NCBI GenBank assembly: GCA_900120395.1
Contig: LT635552.1
Location: 186,001-250,000 of the forward strand
Source: Porphyromonadaceae bacterium FC4
GTDB lineage: Bacteria; Bacteroidota; Bacteroidia; Bacteroidales; Porphyromonadaceae
Reading direction: 5' to 3'
Length of the DNA: 64,000 bases
In this document: piece by piece, positions 63,981-64,000 of the stretch
Position numbering within the stretch: position 1 is the stretch's first letter
Layout of the letters: each line of letters opens with the position of its first letter
Notes under the pieces: generated by a model
What the model was told of the DNA's origin: nothing
What the model saw: only the letters and a program-made list of their open reading frames with translations
Database searches by the model: none
Position numbers and translations under genes: made by a program

Positions 63981-64000
63981 GTACACGTCAATCAAAAAGA

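Overview
The window is a gene-dense chromosomal segment of a Bacteroidales bacterium, most likely Porphyromonas or a close relative. The reasons are: a SusC/SusD outer-membrane pair with GH18 and surface lipoproteins; a giant SprA/Sov translocon of the type IX secretion system directly after ruvA, an order I recall from P. gingivalis; relaxed Bacteroidetes lipoboxes; and at least 18 sites matching the Bacteroidetes -7 promoter element TAnnTTTG. The DNA is moderately G+C-rich by eye. No phage, plasmid, insertion sequence or CRISPR array was seen.

Layout. 0-2 kb: the 3' part of a RelA/SpoT homologue and an ICMT-family membrane protein. 2-10.2 kb (minus): a five-gene polysaccharide-utilisation locus (SusC, SusD, GH18, two DUF1735-type lipoproteins) resembling N-glycan loci. 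Its last gene is frameshifted at a G7 tract, and its leader carries a (TC)17 tract and an intrinsic terminator. 10.9-12.5 kb: DUF2156 and GNAT genes. 12.5-16.2 kb (minus): thiL-thyA-folA-yccF-murI. 16.5-20.7 kb: tyrS-murF, then zupT and an acyltransferase. 20.7-24.0 kb (minus): eamA and pnp. 24.6-27.8 kb: a C69 dipeptidase, then metK behind a SAM-II riboswitch. 27.8-31.2 kb (minus): metY-metX-homoserine dehydrogenase. 31.6-31.8 kb: tRNA-Leu and tRNA-Pro. 32.3-34.7 kb: a GH20 hexosaminidase. 35.2-37.6 kb (minus): exbB, a membrane protein and two exbD genes. Then tRNA-Ser, ribD-tatD, prmC-recX-comF-xerD, a MATE pump and two identical tRNA-Arg genes. 45.5-50.8 kb: nadB-nadC-nadA plus a lipoprotein gene, enclosed by a long imperfect inverted repeat. 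50.9-57.2 kb: a YitT protein and tkt-rpiB-M3 peptidase-ruvA. 57.5-63.7 kb: sprA.

How the genes work together. Housekeeping runs cover nucleotide and cofactor synthesis (thyA, folA, thiL, ribD, nadBCA), cell wall (murI, murF), methionine/SAM (metY, metX, hom, metK), translation and RNA turnover (tRNAs, tyrS, pnp, prmC), DNA handling (recX, comF, xerD, ruvA) and energised outer-membrane functions (ExbB/ExbD powering TonB, the SusCD pair, and SprA for secretion). GH18 and GH20 could together attack host N-glycans.

The strongest unexplained signal is non-coding. Twelve copies of a roughly 95-130 bp two-hairpin repeat occupy nearly every long intergenic gap and are absent from operon interiors. 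Two copies join GC-rich six-hairpin arrays to make the long inverted repeat around the NAD cassette.
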